64,000 bases of DNA from Aphrocallistes beatrix (Eukaryota > Porifera > Hexactinellida > Sceptrulophora > Aphrocallistidae): the NCBI GenBank assembly GCA_963281255.1, contig OY725500.1, positions 1,116,001 to 1,180,000 on the forward strand, in the 5' to 3' direction. This document shows positions 32,189-44,293 of the stretch, piece after piece. Position 1 is the stretch's first letter, and each line of letters opens with the position of its first letter. Below the pieces are notes generated by a model. That model searched no databases. It had not been told where the DNA came from and saw only the letters and a program-made list of their open reading frames with translations. A program made the position numbers and the translations under genes.

Positions 32189-32994
32189 CAGTCAAAGTCT
32201 TTTGTATCCTACCTTGTTAGTAAAGAAAACTCTCCGCATAAAAAGCATTAAACTCGCGCGAAATAATTAGCTTTTATAGGCAATCAGCTGCAGAAATGTA
32301 TGTTTTGTACAAAATGACATGCTGCATTAAATTTATGTTTATTACAGTATACAATATATGAATAGAGTGATTTTGTCCAAATCATCCCAAGGGGGAAGAT
32401 TAAATTGAGTTAACTACTCACAGGGGTACGAATGAATAGGATCTCACACCCATGAAATGGGGAAGGGTATGTGACATTATTTCCCTATGGACGCTAGACA
32501 TATTTTCTCTGGGGAGGAGGGGGATCTAGATATACAATTTGGCCGACGCGACGCACTTACATCGCCGACAAAATAATCAATATTGTTAGTTCGCCGACTA
32601 TACTATGCATAGTAGCCAACTTCTGAAATGAGTGCATCCTTATATTTTTATTTTCTTCATAACGGATTTTTGGGGAATACCATAAATGTGAGATAAATTA
32701 AATTTGGACACAAGATGTAGATCTTTTTGGGAAGAAGAAGCTAATGTGTAGTTATATGTCGGAAGTCCCAGAAGTAAGTGTCTACAATAAACATGAGATT
32801 GAGGAATTGTTCTGCTTAGGGTGTAGATGACTAAATGTTATTATTCAACAGGGAAATTACGAATCCAATAATGACATAACATGAAGGTATTGGTATTTAC
32901 TATATATTTTTTAAAATCACAAAATCAAGATTTTTTGATTTTTTTAGGGTGATTTTAATCAATGATTTTAATCAAATGATTATAATCAAACAAC

Positions 32995-33270
32995 CATGGG
33001 TGGGCCGGGCCGACCTTGCGTTTTTGAGTTTGTTATATCAACAATTTCAAATATTCTAGATTATTTAATTCCATTTCTTCCAGATTGCAAGGTTGTAATA
33101 AATATCGTATTTCTCAGGTTATTTAACAGTCATCATCCATAGTTATTTTGAGAAACATACTTTCCAGGATAGTTCAGGTAGACGTGGGCTATACGCTTGT
33201 TTGCTTCGGGCCTCGGGTCAAGTACGTCGGGCCGGGCCGGGTCTTGGGCCTGGGTCCAGACCCGTTGCGA
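32995..33270. mobile_element. GC-rich MITE-like block (GGGCCGGGCC ends)
   Basis: Starts 'atgggtgggccgggccgacc' and ends with 'gggccgggccgggtcttggg' and 'gacccgttgcgacctctaat'. The GC-rich ends around an AT-rich middle are typical of some hAT MITEs. The same block is at 61147-61425, so it predates that duplication. No clear target duplication was seen. Confidence 0.4.
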
Positions 33271-33356
33271 CCTCTAATAGGAATGTTCCTACGCAATTCC
33301 TGAACTGGATTAATAACAAAGAAATATAATAATTCGTACAGTTAAATTAAAAATAT

Positions 33357-33363
33357 ACAAGAG
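33357..33363. other. Empty site of the snapback element
   Basis: A single ACAAGAG within 'aaaatatacaagagac', in DNA homologous to both flanks of the snapback element at 11090-12393. The same unfilled site is at 42870-42876 and 61508-61514. Confidence 0.75.
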
Positions 33364-33624
33364 ACTATGTTAACAAACACATCCATTCTTGACAATGTCA
33401 TAGACACAACAAACTTGGAAATAACAAGCAACTAGTACTGTAAATCAGATTCCGTTATAAAACTCTAACCAGATTTTTGTTACTATTTTGAAGGTGTTGG
33501 CTATAAAAATATTTTCACCAAGAGAGAGTGGATCTGAATTATATATTTAGAACCATGGATATTAAAAGCACGTTGTGTTCAGCGTGACTTCTTCATGCAC
33601 GAAATACAACACCCATCCTCCCTC

Positions 33625-36545
33625 TCAATTGCTGTCTACGTCCATGTCGTCTGGATACTTGCTGTGGACTGTTGTATCCGGGTCTTCATCATCTTTCTAT
33701 ATAAATGGCACAATTAGCACAAGTTTGTCACCATGGCATGGAGCTTGGTTGTAATATTAATGGAAGACAGTAATATTTGATATTAAATCAGGGCCCACAG
33801 AAAGTTAAAAAATTCAAAAACCACACAAGTAATATTTCTTTATATTATTGCATAATTGCTGTGTAATTGGGAGGTATCTTGACAAATTGAACAAATTAGC
33901 TATAAGTAGGTAGGTAGGTTAATATTAACATACTCGTAGTCGTGATAGCCGCATTTGCGTTGTGGCTGAAGAATTTGTTAGAGCCAAGATAGTCTCAATC
34001 TAGAATAACACACAAAATCAGATTTTAAAACTCTTCATTCCATGAAGTTTAACATTAGAATGTGAATACTCCAAACAACATACCACAGGATCTCTGAGTG
34101 GGTCGGAGACTAGCTCTTGTGTGCTGCCGTCGTCACCACCACCCAGTCTGGTCCCGGTGCCAGTGAACGCCTTGCTCTGCTTGGCTTGACTGTGGATAAC
34201 CCCGGAGAACGGCTTGTGACTCAGTCCTGAACCCGACTCTCCATCCCAGTTCCCCACTGTAAATGTAATGTAACGTAACAAGGATAACAGCAGTGCAGTT
34301 GGATGAAAGGAAAATAACCTACTGCTCAAAACCAATGTACGTACCGTCTTTCTCTGAATAAGCGCCCGGAGCTTAGTTCTTAATGCACCTCAAACCCCAG
34401 AGTTCAAAAGTTTAAAGCGCCATATGTTGAAAAACAGTCAGATTTGTAACAGATAAACGATTTCCAATCCCAATACTAATTACTAAGAGTATTAACAAAT
34501 ACAACTAGGCGTAACAAATGGTTTCCATACCTTAAAATGTTCGCATCTTATCTAACCCCGGCGCTTATTCAGAGAAAGACGGTATGTGTATCTGCTAATA
34601 TTTTGTATATAATTAATTAAGTAGAAATAGCTGTCTTAAATGCTTGGGAACAAGATGTGTCTCCATACATCTATGAACCCTTTCCTGTGGCAATACAAAC
34701 AGAAGACAATGTAGAACAATAACTAACGCTGTATTCTAGCCTCCTTCTTCCTCTCCTCTACCATTTCCAGAACTTTATCGGTGATAGGCTGTACATACAT
34801 ATGCACTCCATCTGCAGAATAAAAGGCAATAATAGCTTAAGTATCTTATATATTAAAACGCTAGGATTTTTTTTTGTGTGCGTGTTTGTCCGAATTGATT
34901 GAAAAAAGTCATAGTGATACGAAAATTGGCATGTAGGTGTCAAATGATATGGCTACGATTAAGTTCTAAGATCTAAGCGAAATTTTCAAACCTCTGCAAA
35001 AAAAATGGAAAACTAATTTTGTATTATAGTGCATAGCAATAAAAAATATTATGTGCATATTTTCACACCTTTATATACATATTTCACACCATTTGACGAA
35101 TTTTGAAAAATAAGCTAGAGACTAACTTCCAACGGATGACATGGGGTTTTTAGGGTTGTAGATTTCGAATATCAAATTTTCGGGTAAATTTGGTAATTAA
35201 TTTGTTTACTTTTGTTTATAATAGATATATAAAGTAAACAAATCTCAAAAATATGTTAGAAACTAGCTTTCAACGGTTGACATGGAGTTTTCAGGGGTGT
35301 AGATTTCGAATATCATATTTTCGGATTCATTTAAGAAATTATTCGTTAACCTTTGTTTACAATACATATTTATAGAAAGGAAAACAAATTCCCAAAATAG
35401 GTTAGATTGAGTAACTTCCGGCGCCCGCAGGGCGACTCTGCAGACACGTAGTGTCCGTAAGCCGCGCAGCGCAAGCAAGCGAAGCGCGCTTGTGTGAAAT
35501 AAATCAATAAGAAACAAACAAACAAACCATAACACAAGAAAAATTCGTCTTCTTGCTTGTTATAAAATAAAGTTTTTCCAGGCATCATATCGCATTGGAA
35601 ATGGGAACTCGTCGAAGTTTCTGAATCGAAGTTCTCCATAAACATGTTATAGTACTGGCCTCCTCTCTGAAAGTACTCGCGCTTAGCAGCAACGATGTCG
35701 AATATGTCTACTTTATCCCTCAGCCCGTTAGTTAACTCTAGGAGTGCGTCTCTTGGCGAACTGGAACTGTTGAACTGTCGTTTAGGGGATTCTTGGGCTG
35801 GACGCTTGGGGGTGGGGTTATACGCGTTGGAGGAGGAAGGGGAGTAGGGAGGGGGGAGAGATGGTTCTATATTTTCAACTGTTATGCTGTCTCCGCTTGA
35901 AACCTAGATTATGGACCAAAATAAAACAATTATCATTTTATTAGTTCAATTGAAGGTACAGTTGCATAATTGAACAACAACAAACTAGATACAAGTTCAT
36001 GTTGATACTGAGTAGATGATTTGTTCAAAGTACGTAGTACTGGAGTACTGCAAATCAATAATTTGATATGGCAAAAACAAACCTGCTCTGTTATACAATG
36101 CAAATCAGAGTAAAGCAAATTGATGGATAAATTTAGCACAAACATTGCACTCACATAAATCGATACTCTATTGCGATGTAGAAATGTTCTAGAATATATT
36201 AGAACATTAACTTTCTGAACAAACAAGATAGGAATGAAATGCATAATGTTCTTAATTGAACTAACCATGAGAGGCTCGGTTGGTTCCATTTTCAAGATTT
36301 TAGGCGGGAATCCCATTTTGAATTTCTGTTTACTCTCACTGATCCCGAACTCAGTCTCTGCCAGCTGTACCAGCCTCCCGAAGGAGAGTTCAGGAGTGAT
36401 GTCCACCACGACACTCCGAGTGCCGGACCTCAGTTTGAAGCTCTTCTTCACCACTGTATGTCAGTTTGAAGCTCTTCTTCACCACTTTCGGCAGAGTGGA
36501 CTCGAGCTGAGGAGGTTTCACTGGTGAGATGGGGGAGGATTTAAC
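33625..36545 (-). pseudogene. p97/VCP-cofactor-like gene tail, copy 2, broken
   Basis: The minus strand repeats the exons described for 61776-64000: UBX-like exon (about 36423-36280), proline-rich exon, 'GVHMYVQPITDKV' exon (about 34813), SHP-box exon (about 34260-34090) and the last exons ending at 33625. Near 36430-36480 a short run 'gaagagcttcaaactga' is doubled in place of the text in the window-end copy, which shifts the frame before the UBX-like fold. A Helitron (34844-35492) sits in an intron. Gene and receptor C converge tail to tail. It is probably dead because its 5' part is absent beyond 36545. Confidence 0.75.
34844..35492 (+). mobile_element. Helitron-like element, 649 bp, proven by a paralogous empty site
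   Basis: Starts TCTTATATATTAAAACGC after A34843 and ends with the hairpin CAAGCGAAGCGCGCTTG before T35493. In the duplicated block the same spot reads 'cttaagta' joined to 'tgtgaaat' at 62994/62995 with nothing between. There is no target duplication and insertion is exactly between A and T, as known for Helitrons. The last four bases are CTTG and not the usual CTRR. Non-autonomous: no Rep/helicase frame. Confidence 0.88.
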
Positions 36546-36802
36546 AGGAACCTAAACCCAGGAATAAAATCTTCCATGATAATAGTTATTACATTTATAA
36601 TTCATGATTAAAATAATAGTAACTTCCATCCCTGAAATTACATGAAGTACGTAACCACATGTTATTTATTATTTCAAGAAAGTGAGAGTTACACATATGA
36701 TATCATTTAAATATGACATTGCATTTGGTAATTCACAGGTAGTCATTGTTTTCGAACGAAATTCATCATAATTCAAATCGTTTTAATAAAATACTACTAC
36801 GT
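36546..36802. other. DNA between the p97-cofactor copy and the old Helitron
   Basis: Matches 28640-28905 upstream of receptor C ('gtaaccacatgttatttatt', 'atttcaagaaagtgagagtt'). No gene is supported. Confidence 0.4.
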
Positions 36803-37344
36803 AGTATATTAAAATGCTCAGATTTTGTTTGTCAATTTGTTGAAGAACTTAGAACTTCTTTGCAAATCGTGTTAAGCTATAATAGTTGCCATATAGGTAG
36901 GTGTCCAATGATGAGTCTACAAACAAGTTCGAATATCTAGAGGCGAAATTTTCACTCCTATATTCAAAAACAACGAACAAATCATGTCACATGTGCTAGC
37001 TAGACAGTAAATATTAACAGATAGCTTTCAGTTGCAGGTCTACTGCTGGTTTTTAGGGGTACATATTCTGAATGTCGTATTTCGAAACTATCTATATGAT
37101 CAATATTGTTTTATTTTGTTTTAAAATTAATAAAGTAAACAATGTCTAAAGTACTATAAATTAGCTTCCATGGTCTTTATCATGAGTGACATGTGTTGAA
37201 GATCAAATTTGGGAAGAACATGGTGAATATCTTTGTGGAATAATAATTTTGCAAGATTATTTGTTAGGTGAGAGTCGTCCAAGGACGATTGAGACAGACA
37301 CAGTGTTGGTAGGCCGCGCAGCGTATGCGATCGACACGCGCTAG
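36803..37344 (+). mobile_element. Old Helitron-like element upstream of receptor D
   Basis: Homologous to 28910-29438, with 'tatattaaaatgctcag' at the start and '...gacacgcgctag' at the end. It shares its position relative to the receptor with the C copy. It is decayed. Confidence 0.55.
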
Positions 37345-37718
37345 AAAATATATCCAACTCACATCTTGATAAATTTTAGTCTACTGAATTCAACCTCAAC
37401 AAACAAAAGCATTTGATACTGTGTGATCGAGAACTTAGTACTTTTCCTTGGATATAGCTCACGGAGCAAAAGCAATAACATGGTGGGCGAGTAATTAGTT
37501 TTGTCTGAAGATACTATAGTAAGGTCAATTAAAATTATACTTTAACACCAATATTCCAATTCGACTTAAAAATGAGAGTAGCGTAGCATTCACACTTCTT
37601 TGAGTACAGGCTGTAAATAATACAACATACTCGCAGGTATCAAATAACTATCATGAATGAACAATAGCAACAAAATATTGGTACTTGACTTAGGTTGAAG
37701 ATTCAAGATTCAAAAGAG

Positions 37719-37726
37719 TATAAATA
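37719..37726 (+). promoter_or_regulatory. TATA box of receptor D
   Basis: TATAAATA starting 49 bp before the ATG at 37768, in a context ('gagtataaatatactgaata') shared with receptor C. Confidence 0.65.
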
Positions 37727-37767
37727 TACTGAATAGCAGAAGAAAAATAAGATAGTGAACTTTCAAC

Positions 37768-40119
37768 ATGAAATCCCAACTTCACATCATAACCATATTA
37801 TTGTGTAATGCATTCTATCTTACTAACTGCAAGAAAGATATCAATATCGCTGGATTGTATCGACTAGATTCAATCTTCAACAGTTCCACTGCGTTAACAG
37901 AACTGGCCATAAAGGAAATAAACGCTAGAGATGATATACTACCAGATTACAATTTGGTGATTGAGTGGAAAGAGACTTATTGTAACAGGGTAAATGCCTA
38001 TGTATCTCTCATTGAGTTCATGTACCATGAGAACGAGTCGTACCCTATCGTGTTCGGATTGCCTTGTTTGAATTCCATCGAATCAATCGCTAGCATCATA
38101 ACTGCATATAACGTGCTGCTATTCACTTTCAGTGCATTTACTCCCAAGTCTTACCATTACTACGATGTCATAAATGGATTTCCAACTGGACGTACTGCAG
38201 TCCTCGCTCAGATCAAATTCATTCAAGACCATGGATGGAATCGAGTAGCTATAGTTAACTCGGATGAATCGTACTTCATTGACTTAAGTTACGAGTTAAA
38301 AAGAGCTTTATACTCGTTAGATATTGAAAGCATTTTAGAAACCATATCGTTCGATTCCGATGAAGAGAAACGAAATGAACAAATCGATAGTGTCATTGAT
38401 ACCATAGTGTCAGCCGGATATAGGATCATACTTTTCAACGCCTTTGGTGTTACTGTCAACAGGTTTTATTGTCGTATAAGTAACAGAAGTTTGAATTTTG
38501 AAGAATTCACCTTCATTGCACAGGAAATCGATCCAGAAAGTTGGAAGAATTCTACAATATGTCCATTAGAACATCTTCAAGAATTAGTAAAAGGTACCAT
38601 CGGATTCACTGAATATGCTCGAGTTGAAGATTTGGTTTCCATGAGTCGATATACTATTTCAGGTATTCCAACTGCAACTCTAGCCACAGAATATGGACTG
38701 CATGATTCATCTCCCTCCAATTCTGAAATATGGGATGTAATGAGTCTCTATATGTATGACGGTATGTGGGCATTGGGACTCGCATTAAATCAGACCATTA
38801 GTGAGGGATATACTCCAGAGCTATATCGTAGATACCTCCCTTATCTCCTTTATTACAACATCCACAAGGAACAGTTCAAAAGTGTGACAGGAGATGTTGA
38901 TTTTGAAAATGGTTTACGAGTAACGCATCAAGCACAGATATTGGAGTATTCATTCACAGAAACACACTTTCGAGGTCTGTACGTAAACTTACCTTCAGAC
39001 CTTTCTCAAGTAGAAAATCTCACAAAAGCTAGTTTAATTAATGCTTCAAACTTTATATACTGGGACCCTACATCATCGGACGGAGTCGAAAACAAATACT
39101 CTCACATATTCATCTTCATCCTAACCATACTGTTAGCATTCGCAGTAGCAGTGTACATCGTCATTCTCATCATAATCATCGCAGTCGCAGTTTACAAAAA
39201 GTATCCTCCTGCCACATGCTCGGAACCCTACATGAATATCTTCCTTCTCTGCGCAAACCTGCCTCTCCTTGTGTTCGCGGTTCTTCTCACCATCGATGGG
39301 AAATTCGCATACTTCGAATCGAATTCACCTGAATGCAGTCTATATTGTCATGTTCTTGTCTGGCTAGCAAGTGTGACTTGTAGCTTGATTCTGGGTGGAG
39401 TGATGGCTAAAGCGTTGAAGTTGTACGCTTTGTGGGTGTTGAACCGATTTGATAAGAAAATCAGAAAGTTTCTCCGATTCCGTTTCCTCGTGCTCCTCCC
39501 TATCCTCCTCGCCTCCATAGACACGCTGGTGATAGCATTGTGGGGAGTCTTTAACCCAATTCAATATGAGTCATATATCATGAAATCTGACGTAGTTGAT
39601 CCTCCTCTCTACCGATTAGCATTCTGCAAATTTGGTCTTGATGCACCCCTATTCATTCTACTTATTATCAAAGTAGCACTGATTATGATTTCCATTTTCC
39701 TTGCTTATCATTTGCGAAATATCACACATAAATCACAACGTTACACCTTCATCATAAGCTTCATCATATACAGCGTGTCATTCTTCTCCATTTTCATTGT
39801 GCTTGTGATTGGATTCGTGAATCATTTCGACACAAAGATAGGATTAGCCTCATTCATGTCTATACTGGCTGCTGCCATTACAGCATCAATCATTGGTATC
39901 CCTGTTCTGTACTATCTGTACAAAGATCCTAACGGTAAAACGCTCTTCAATGTGGATAACATGAAGGACTTTCCTGAAGATGACAACCTCCTACGTCAAC
40001 GTATTGAAGCTCTGGAAAGGGATCTAGAGGTTTACACGACAGACATTCCATCGTCTAATAATTATGCTTCAGGAACTATTGGCGGGTACTCCAAATTAGA
40101 AGTAGAGAAAACATTGTAA
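37768..40119 (+). CDS. Receptor D: GABA-B-type class C G-protein-coupled receptor, intact
   Basis: An intronless 783-residue frame, the only whole member of the C/D/F group. The signal peptide is about 1-21 ('ILLCNAFYLTNC'). The ligand domain is about 24-435 with 'NGFPTGRTAVLAQIKFIQD' and 'GYRIILFNAFG'. The seven helices span about 445-720 with 'YPPATCSEPYMNIF', the loop cysteines 'ECSLYC' and 'AFCKFG', and helix 7 ending 'GIPVLYYLYKDPNG'. The tail differs from A/B/E: coiled-coil 'LLRQRIEALERDLEV', then a Ser/Asn-rich stretch and 'GGYSKLEVEKTL'. The ectodomain differs strongly from A/B/E while the membrane domain is nearly identical in DNA. No cysteine-rich linker is present, which fits the GABA-B branch. 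Ligand and G-protein partner cannot be told from sequence. Confidence 0.9.
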   Translation: MKSQLHIITILLCNAFYLTNCKKDINIAGLYRLDSIFNSSTALTELAIKEINARDDILPDYNLVIEWKETYCNRVNAYVSLIEFMYHENESYPIVFGLPCLNSIESIASIITAYNVLLFTFSAFTPKSYHYYDVINGFPTGRTAVLAQIKFIQDHGWNRVAIVNSDESYFIDLSYELKRALYSLDIESILETISFDSDEEKRNEQIDSVIDTIVSAGYRIILFNAFGVTVNRFYCRISNRSLNFEEFTFIAQEIDPESWKNSTICPLEHLQELVKGTIGFTEYARVEDLVSMSRYTISGIPTATLATEYGLHDSSPSNSEIWDVMSLYMYDGMWALGLALNQTISEGYTPELYRRYLPYLLYYNIHKEQFKSVTGDVDFENGLRVTHQAQILEYSFTETHFRGLYVNLPSDLSQVENLTKASLINASNFIYWDPTSSDGVENKYSHIFIFILTILLAFAVAVYIVILIIIIAVAVYKKYPPATCSEPYMNIFLLCANLPLLVFAVLLTIDGKFAYFESNSPECSLYCHVLVWLASVTCSLILGGVMAKALKLYALWVLNRFDKKIRKFLRFRFLVLLPILLASIDTLVIALWGVFNPIQYESYIMKSDVVDPPLYRLAFCKFGLDAPLFILLIIKVALIMISIFLAYHLRNITHKSQRYTFIISFIIYSVSFFSIFIVLVIGFVNHFDTKIGLASFMSILAAAITASIIGIPVLYYLYKDPNGKTLFNVDNMKDFPEDDNLLRQRIEALERDLEVYTTDIPSSNNYASGTIGGYSKLEVEKTL

Positions 40120-42307
40120 CAGTCAAAGTCTTTTGTATCCTACCTTGTTAGTAAAGAAAACTCTCCGCATAAAAAGCATTAAACTCGCGCGAAATAATTA
40201 GCTTTTATAGGCAATCAGCTGCAGAAATGTATGTTTTGTACAAAATGACATGCTGCATTAAATTTATGTTTGTTAACTGTGCACAATATATGAATAGAGT
40301 GATTTTGTCCAAATCATCCAAAGGGGGCAGATTAAATGAAGTTAACTACTCGCCTACAGGGTTACGAGTGAATAGGATCTCACACCCATGAAATGGGGAA
40401 GGTTATGTGACATTATTTTCCCTATGGACGCTAGACATATTTTTCTGGGGAAGAGGGCACCTAAATATATAATTTGGCCGACGCGACGCTCTTAAATCAC
40501 CGACAAAATAATAAATATTGTGTTTGCCGACTATACTATGTATAGTAGTCAACTTCTGAAATGAGTGCCTCCATAATGTGTATATATGGGTCTTTTGGCT
40601 ATAGCTCCACTAAGTTTTGAAGCCATTTCAGATGATAGAAGGATGAAATTTTAATAGAATGTGTATATTAATATAGCTCACATATAATGCAACTATCATC
40701 AAAAAATGATGACTCATCACTCTGTCTGCTCGCTCCTGGAAATTCTATTAGATCAAATTGCACCAATTTAGACCAGATATTACTTATGATGGAGATTTGA
40801 ACCTGTGTGCAAATTCTGAAATATTTTACACCATTCCACAAAAAATGTATCAGTCAATCAGAATCCAGGAAATTACCATTACAATTGGGTTTGATTTCAT
40901 TGATTAATAGGGATTATACCTAACTCAATGAACATTGTTGGAATCACTCTCCAGCCTAATTTTAGAATTATTCATATTTTCACACCTTGACTCAGAATGT
41001 GACAAATTTGCCGACAAACCATTTCGGGGTTTTAATTTAACAGTAGAATTTAATATAATTGGTTCATATGGAATAGACCTCTCAACTCAATACACATGAA
41101 CAAGTTAGAATCACACTCTAAACTTTAAATTTGGTTAGCTGAAATGAAAAAAATGTTTACAAAACATAACTCTATAAGTTCCAATTTTTTTAGGAAAAGA
41201 AGGTAATGGTTCCAGAACATTTTGCTATTCGTTACCTGATCCAACTAGAATCTACACAAAAGAGATAAGCTCATAAAATCAGTCAAAAAAAGCGAATATT
41301 GTAGAAAAGCTGTGATGTTTTTCCAAATTTTCGTCAATTTAAGATAATTTATTTAAATAACATTCGGGACGAGTGTTACTAATTGTCCATACTCTCTCCG
41401 GGATCCTTCATGACAAATTAAATTATTATATCAAATAGGAAGACTACTGAAGTAAAACGATAACTACAATATTCGACACCCGTTGGGAATTCGCTGATAG
41501 CCAGGCGCCCGCAGGAAGACTCTGCGAACACAAAGTGTTCGCTAGCCGCGCTACGCAAATTCGCTAAGCGGCTTGGAATATTAATGTTCGTAGCTTGCTT
41601 CTATGTTTCAATCTGATTTTACTTTAGATATTGGCACTTCATAAGGGTGTTGGATACCATGCAATATAATGCAGCAGTAGATTCCTAGTAGGCACAACAG
41701 TGCCATTTTAGATGGATATGTACCCACCATGAATTGTTCAGTTTATAATAAATTTTTAGCAGTTTTACTGATGTAACAATTTTTTGCAATACCTCTCCTC
41801 AATTTGATTAAAAAAAATGTCTATAGTGCAGTTCTAGTAAGTGACTAAATGGAGAGAGAATGTTAATAGTATTCAAAAATTTCGATAAATACTTTTTCTA
41901 ATTGTAAAATTACGTACATACGAGTATGTATGCTGTAGTTTGAATAAAATCCTATTCTAATCTGAAGAAAATCGCAAGTCACACTAAAATGGGTAAATTT
42001 AAGACTTTGTGAAAACTATGTTAGAGACTAGCTTTCAACTGTTGCCCTGGATTAAGGGTATATGTAGAATCTGAACAACATATTTTCTAGGATTATGATC
42101 ATTTGTATTTTGTTTTTCTTTACAATATATACAAAAAGTAAACCAATTTCAAAATGGGTTAGTGAAAACAATCAATATTTGGTGCCCGTCGGGGGACTCT
42201 GAATTTTTTGATTTACCTATGCGCCCGCAGGGCGGCTCTGTGGATATGAAGTGTTAGCTATCCGCGGTTCTTTATATAAAAGTATTAGGTTACTCTATAC
42301 TTGCTAG
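40120..42307. other. Gene-free, repeat-rich DNA after receptor D
   Basis: 40120-40560 is the receptor 3' flank shared with C and F. 40620-40740 and 40980-41110 match Helitron-linked DNA also seen at 57960-58330 and 56600-56720 ('tctgctcgctcctggaaatt', 'cacaccttgactcagaatgt'). Decayed Helitron 3' regions occur at about 41500-41575 and 42215-42265 ('ggcgcccgcagg', 'gacacaaagtgt'-like). Between them I see AT-rich DNA only. Confidence 0.45.
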
Positions 42308-42531
42308 CAGGCTTTCATCCAGGCGTACTGGGCGCGCCTAGAGGCGCGTATTTGATCCCATTGATCATAATTAGGCGTATGATTTTTTGGGGCTAGGCGC
42401 GCGGCATACGCCTACTTAGTCGCGTGGCATAAAACATATATAAAATTGCTATATAAAAATGAGTCTAGGCGCGTAGAAAAATGGTGACGTCCATTTAGGC
42501 GTATGACTTTGGAAAGCTGGATGAAACCCTG
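42308..42531. mobile_element. 224-bp hAT-type MITE with perfect 8-bp target duplication
   Basis: The ends CAGGCTTTCATCCAG and, inverted, CAGGGTTTCATCCAG flank GC-rich 'aggcgcg' and 'aggcgtatga' repeats. The 8-bp duplication CTTGCTAG is at 42300-42307 and 42532-42539. It contains no coding frame. Confidence 0.85.
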
Positions 42532-42539
42532 CTTGCTAG

Positions 42540-43137
42540 GACGAACTCGAATAAGACCAAACTCTGTAAAGTAAGGACACTTCCTCATACTTAATAACTA
42601 CAAACAAACAACTTTGCTTTATATAAATTTCGAAAATGATCCACAAGTTGCACAAGTCTTTATACGTTCGTACTAGCAAGATGTCACCAAGATAATCTTT
42701 TGTACAAGCAATCGTTCTCAAATTTGAGATTTAAGTATCACCTCCTCCATGGAGCTATATGCAGTTTCCGCAAAGTGCATATACAGTTCCATACACGATG
42801 TTCCTATGCAATTCCTGAACTGGATTAATAACAAAGAAATATAATAATTCGTAGTTAAATTAAAAATATACAAGAGACTATGTTAACAAACACATCCATT
42901 CTTGACAATGTCATAGACACAACAAACTTGGAAATAACAAGCAACTAGTACTGTAAATCAGATTCCGTTATAAAACTCTAACCAGATTTTTGTTACTATT
43001 TTGAAGGTGTTGGCTATAAAAATATTTTCACCAAGAGAGAGTGGATCTGAATTATATATTTAGAACCATGGATATTAAAAGCACGTTGTGTTCAGCGTGA
43101 CTTCTTCATGCACGAAATACAACACCCATCCTCCCTC
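42540..43137. other. Non-coding DNA rejoining the duplicated block
   Basis: 42540-42795 is unassigned AT-rich DNA. From about 42800 the sequence again matches 33285-33624 and 61435-61775, so the block after D was split by the material at 40560-42800. The unfilled snapback site is at 42870-42876. Confidence 0.5.
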
Positions 43138-43710
43138 TCAATTGCTGTCTACGTCCATGTCGTCTGGATACTTGCTGTGGACTGTTGTATCCGGGTCTTC
43201 ATCATCCTTCTATATAAATGGCACAATTAGCACAAGTTTGTCACCATTACATGAAGCTTTGTTTAATATTAATGGAATACTGTAATTTTGATATTAAAAC
43301 AGGGCCCACAGAAAATTACAAAAATCGAAAACCACAAGAATATTTCTTTATATTATTGAAACATAATTGCTGTGTAATTGGGAGGTATCTTTACAAATTG
43401 AACGAATTAGCTTTTGTGAGTAGGTAGGTAGGTTAGTTAACATACTCGTAGTCGTGATTGCCGCATTTGCGTTGTGGCTGAAGAATTTGTTAGAGCCAAG
43501 ATAGTCTCAATCTAGAATAACACACAAAATCAGATTTAATAACTCTTCATTCCAAGAAGTTTAACATTAGAATGTGAATATTCCAAACAACATACCACAG
43601 GATGTCTGAGTGGGTCGGAGACTAGCTCTTGTGTGCTGCCGTCGTCACCACCACCCAGTCTGGTCCCGGTGCCAGTGAACGCCTTGCTCTGCTTGGCTTG
43701 ACTGTGAAAA
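43138..43710 (-). pseudogene. p97/VCP-cofactor-like gene tail, copy 3, last exons only
   Basis: The minus strand holds the final exon (stop at 43138-43140, 'DPDTTVHSKYPDDMDVDSN'), the exon before it and most of the SHP-box exon ('KAFTGTGTRLGGGDDGS') up to about 43708. There it breaks off into DNA that in the other copies lies one intron farther on, so a few hundred bases are deleted. 'LRHPVV' replaces 'LRDPVV'. The UBX-like exon is absent. Confidence 0.75.
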
Positions 43711-44250
43711 ACAGTCACAATTGTAACTGATAAACGATTTCCAATCCCATTGCTAATCACTAAGTGTATTCATAAATACAACTAGGCGTAACAAATGGTT
43801 TCCATCCCTTAAAATGCTCGTATCTTATCTAACCCCCAGCAATCGATAAAAGGTTGCATGTACACTTGAAACCTCCATCAAGTTGAATTGTTAAAACGAT
43901 CTAATTTGGTAACAATATATAAGTGTATTCCTGAGAAGGCACAATTAACAATCAAGTGATTTTAAGGAAATAGTCAATCTCGAGATTGAAAACATGGTCC
44001 AGGATAGAAAAGCCTAGTTAGAATGTATAGCCAAAATTGTTTTGTGAATATTTTATTGTTTTAGCCAATCATTTTTAAATTTAGACTAGGACCAAGTGCT
44101 GAAGTGCCAAATTTGAACCTAGTTGCCCGAAATGATGATTTCCACTTCCTTAGACAGATTACTATAATACTTGTAGCTATCGAATGTCTGGAAAAGAACA
44201 ACGTGATGCACGTTTAGGAAATTTAATCTGCCTAAGACTTCAAGTACTAG
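43711..44250. other. Upstream DNA of receptor E
   Basis: 43711-43850 is the remnant of the p97-cofactor block. From about 44030 the sequence matches the upstream DNA of A and B ('gaacctagttgcccgaaatg', 'atctgcctaagacttcaag'). Confidence 0.5.
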
Positions 44251-44258
44251 TATAAATA
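44251..44258 (+). promoter_or_regulatory. TATA box of receptor E
   Basis: TATAAATA beginning 43 bp before the shared ATG at 44294; the first in-frame ATG overlaps its last base, as in B. Confidence 0.65.
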
Positions 44259-44293
44259 TGATGAATAGTAGACCAGTAAGTATAATTTTCAAC

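Larger units (their letters stand above)
32189..33624. other. 3' flank of receptor C, duplicated block
   Basis: Nearly identical to 60340-61775 and, in part, to 40120-40560 plus 42800-43137. It begins with the receptor 3' flank ('cagtcaaagtcttttgtatc') and runs to the stop of the p97-cofactor copy. No coding frame is supported. Confidence 0.6.

Noticed and set aside
33180-33270. GC-rich stretch as a CpG island or RNA gene
   Set aside because: It is one end of a repeated MITE-like block and has no RNA fold or promoter context that I could support.
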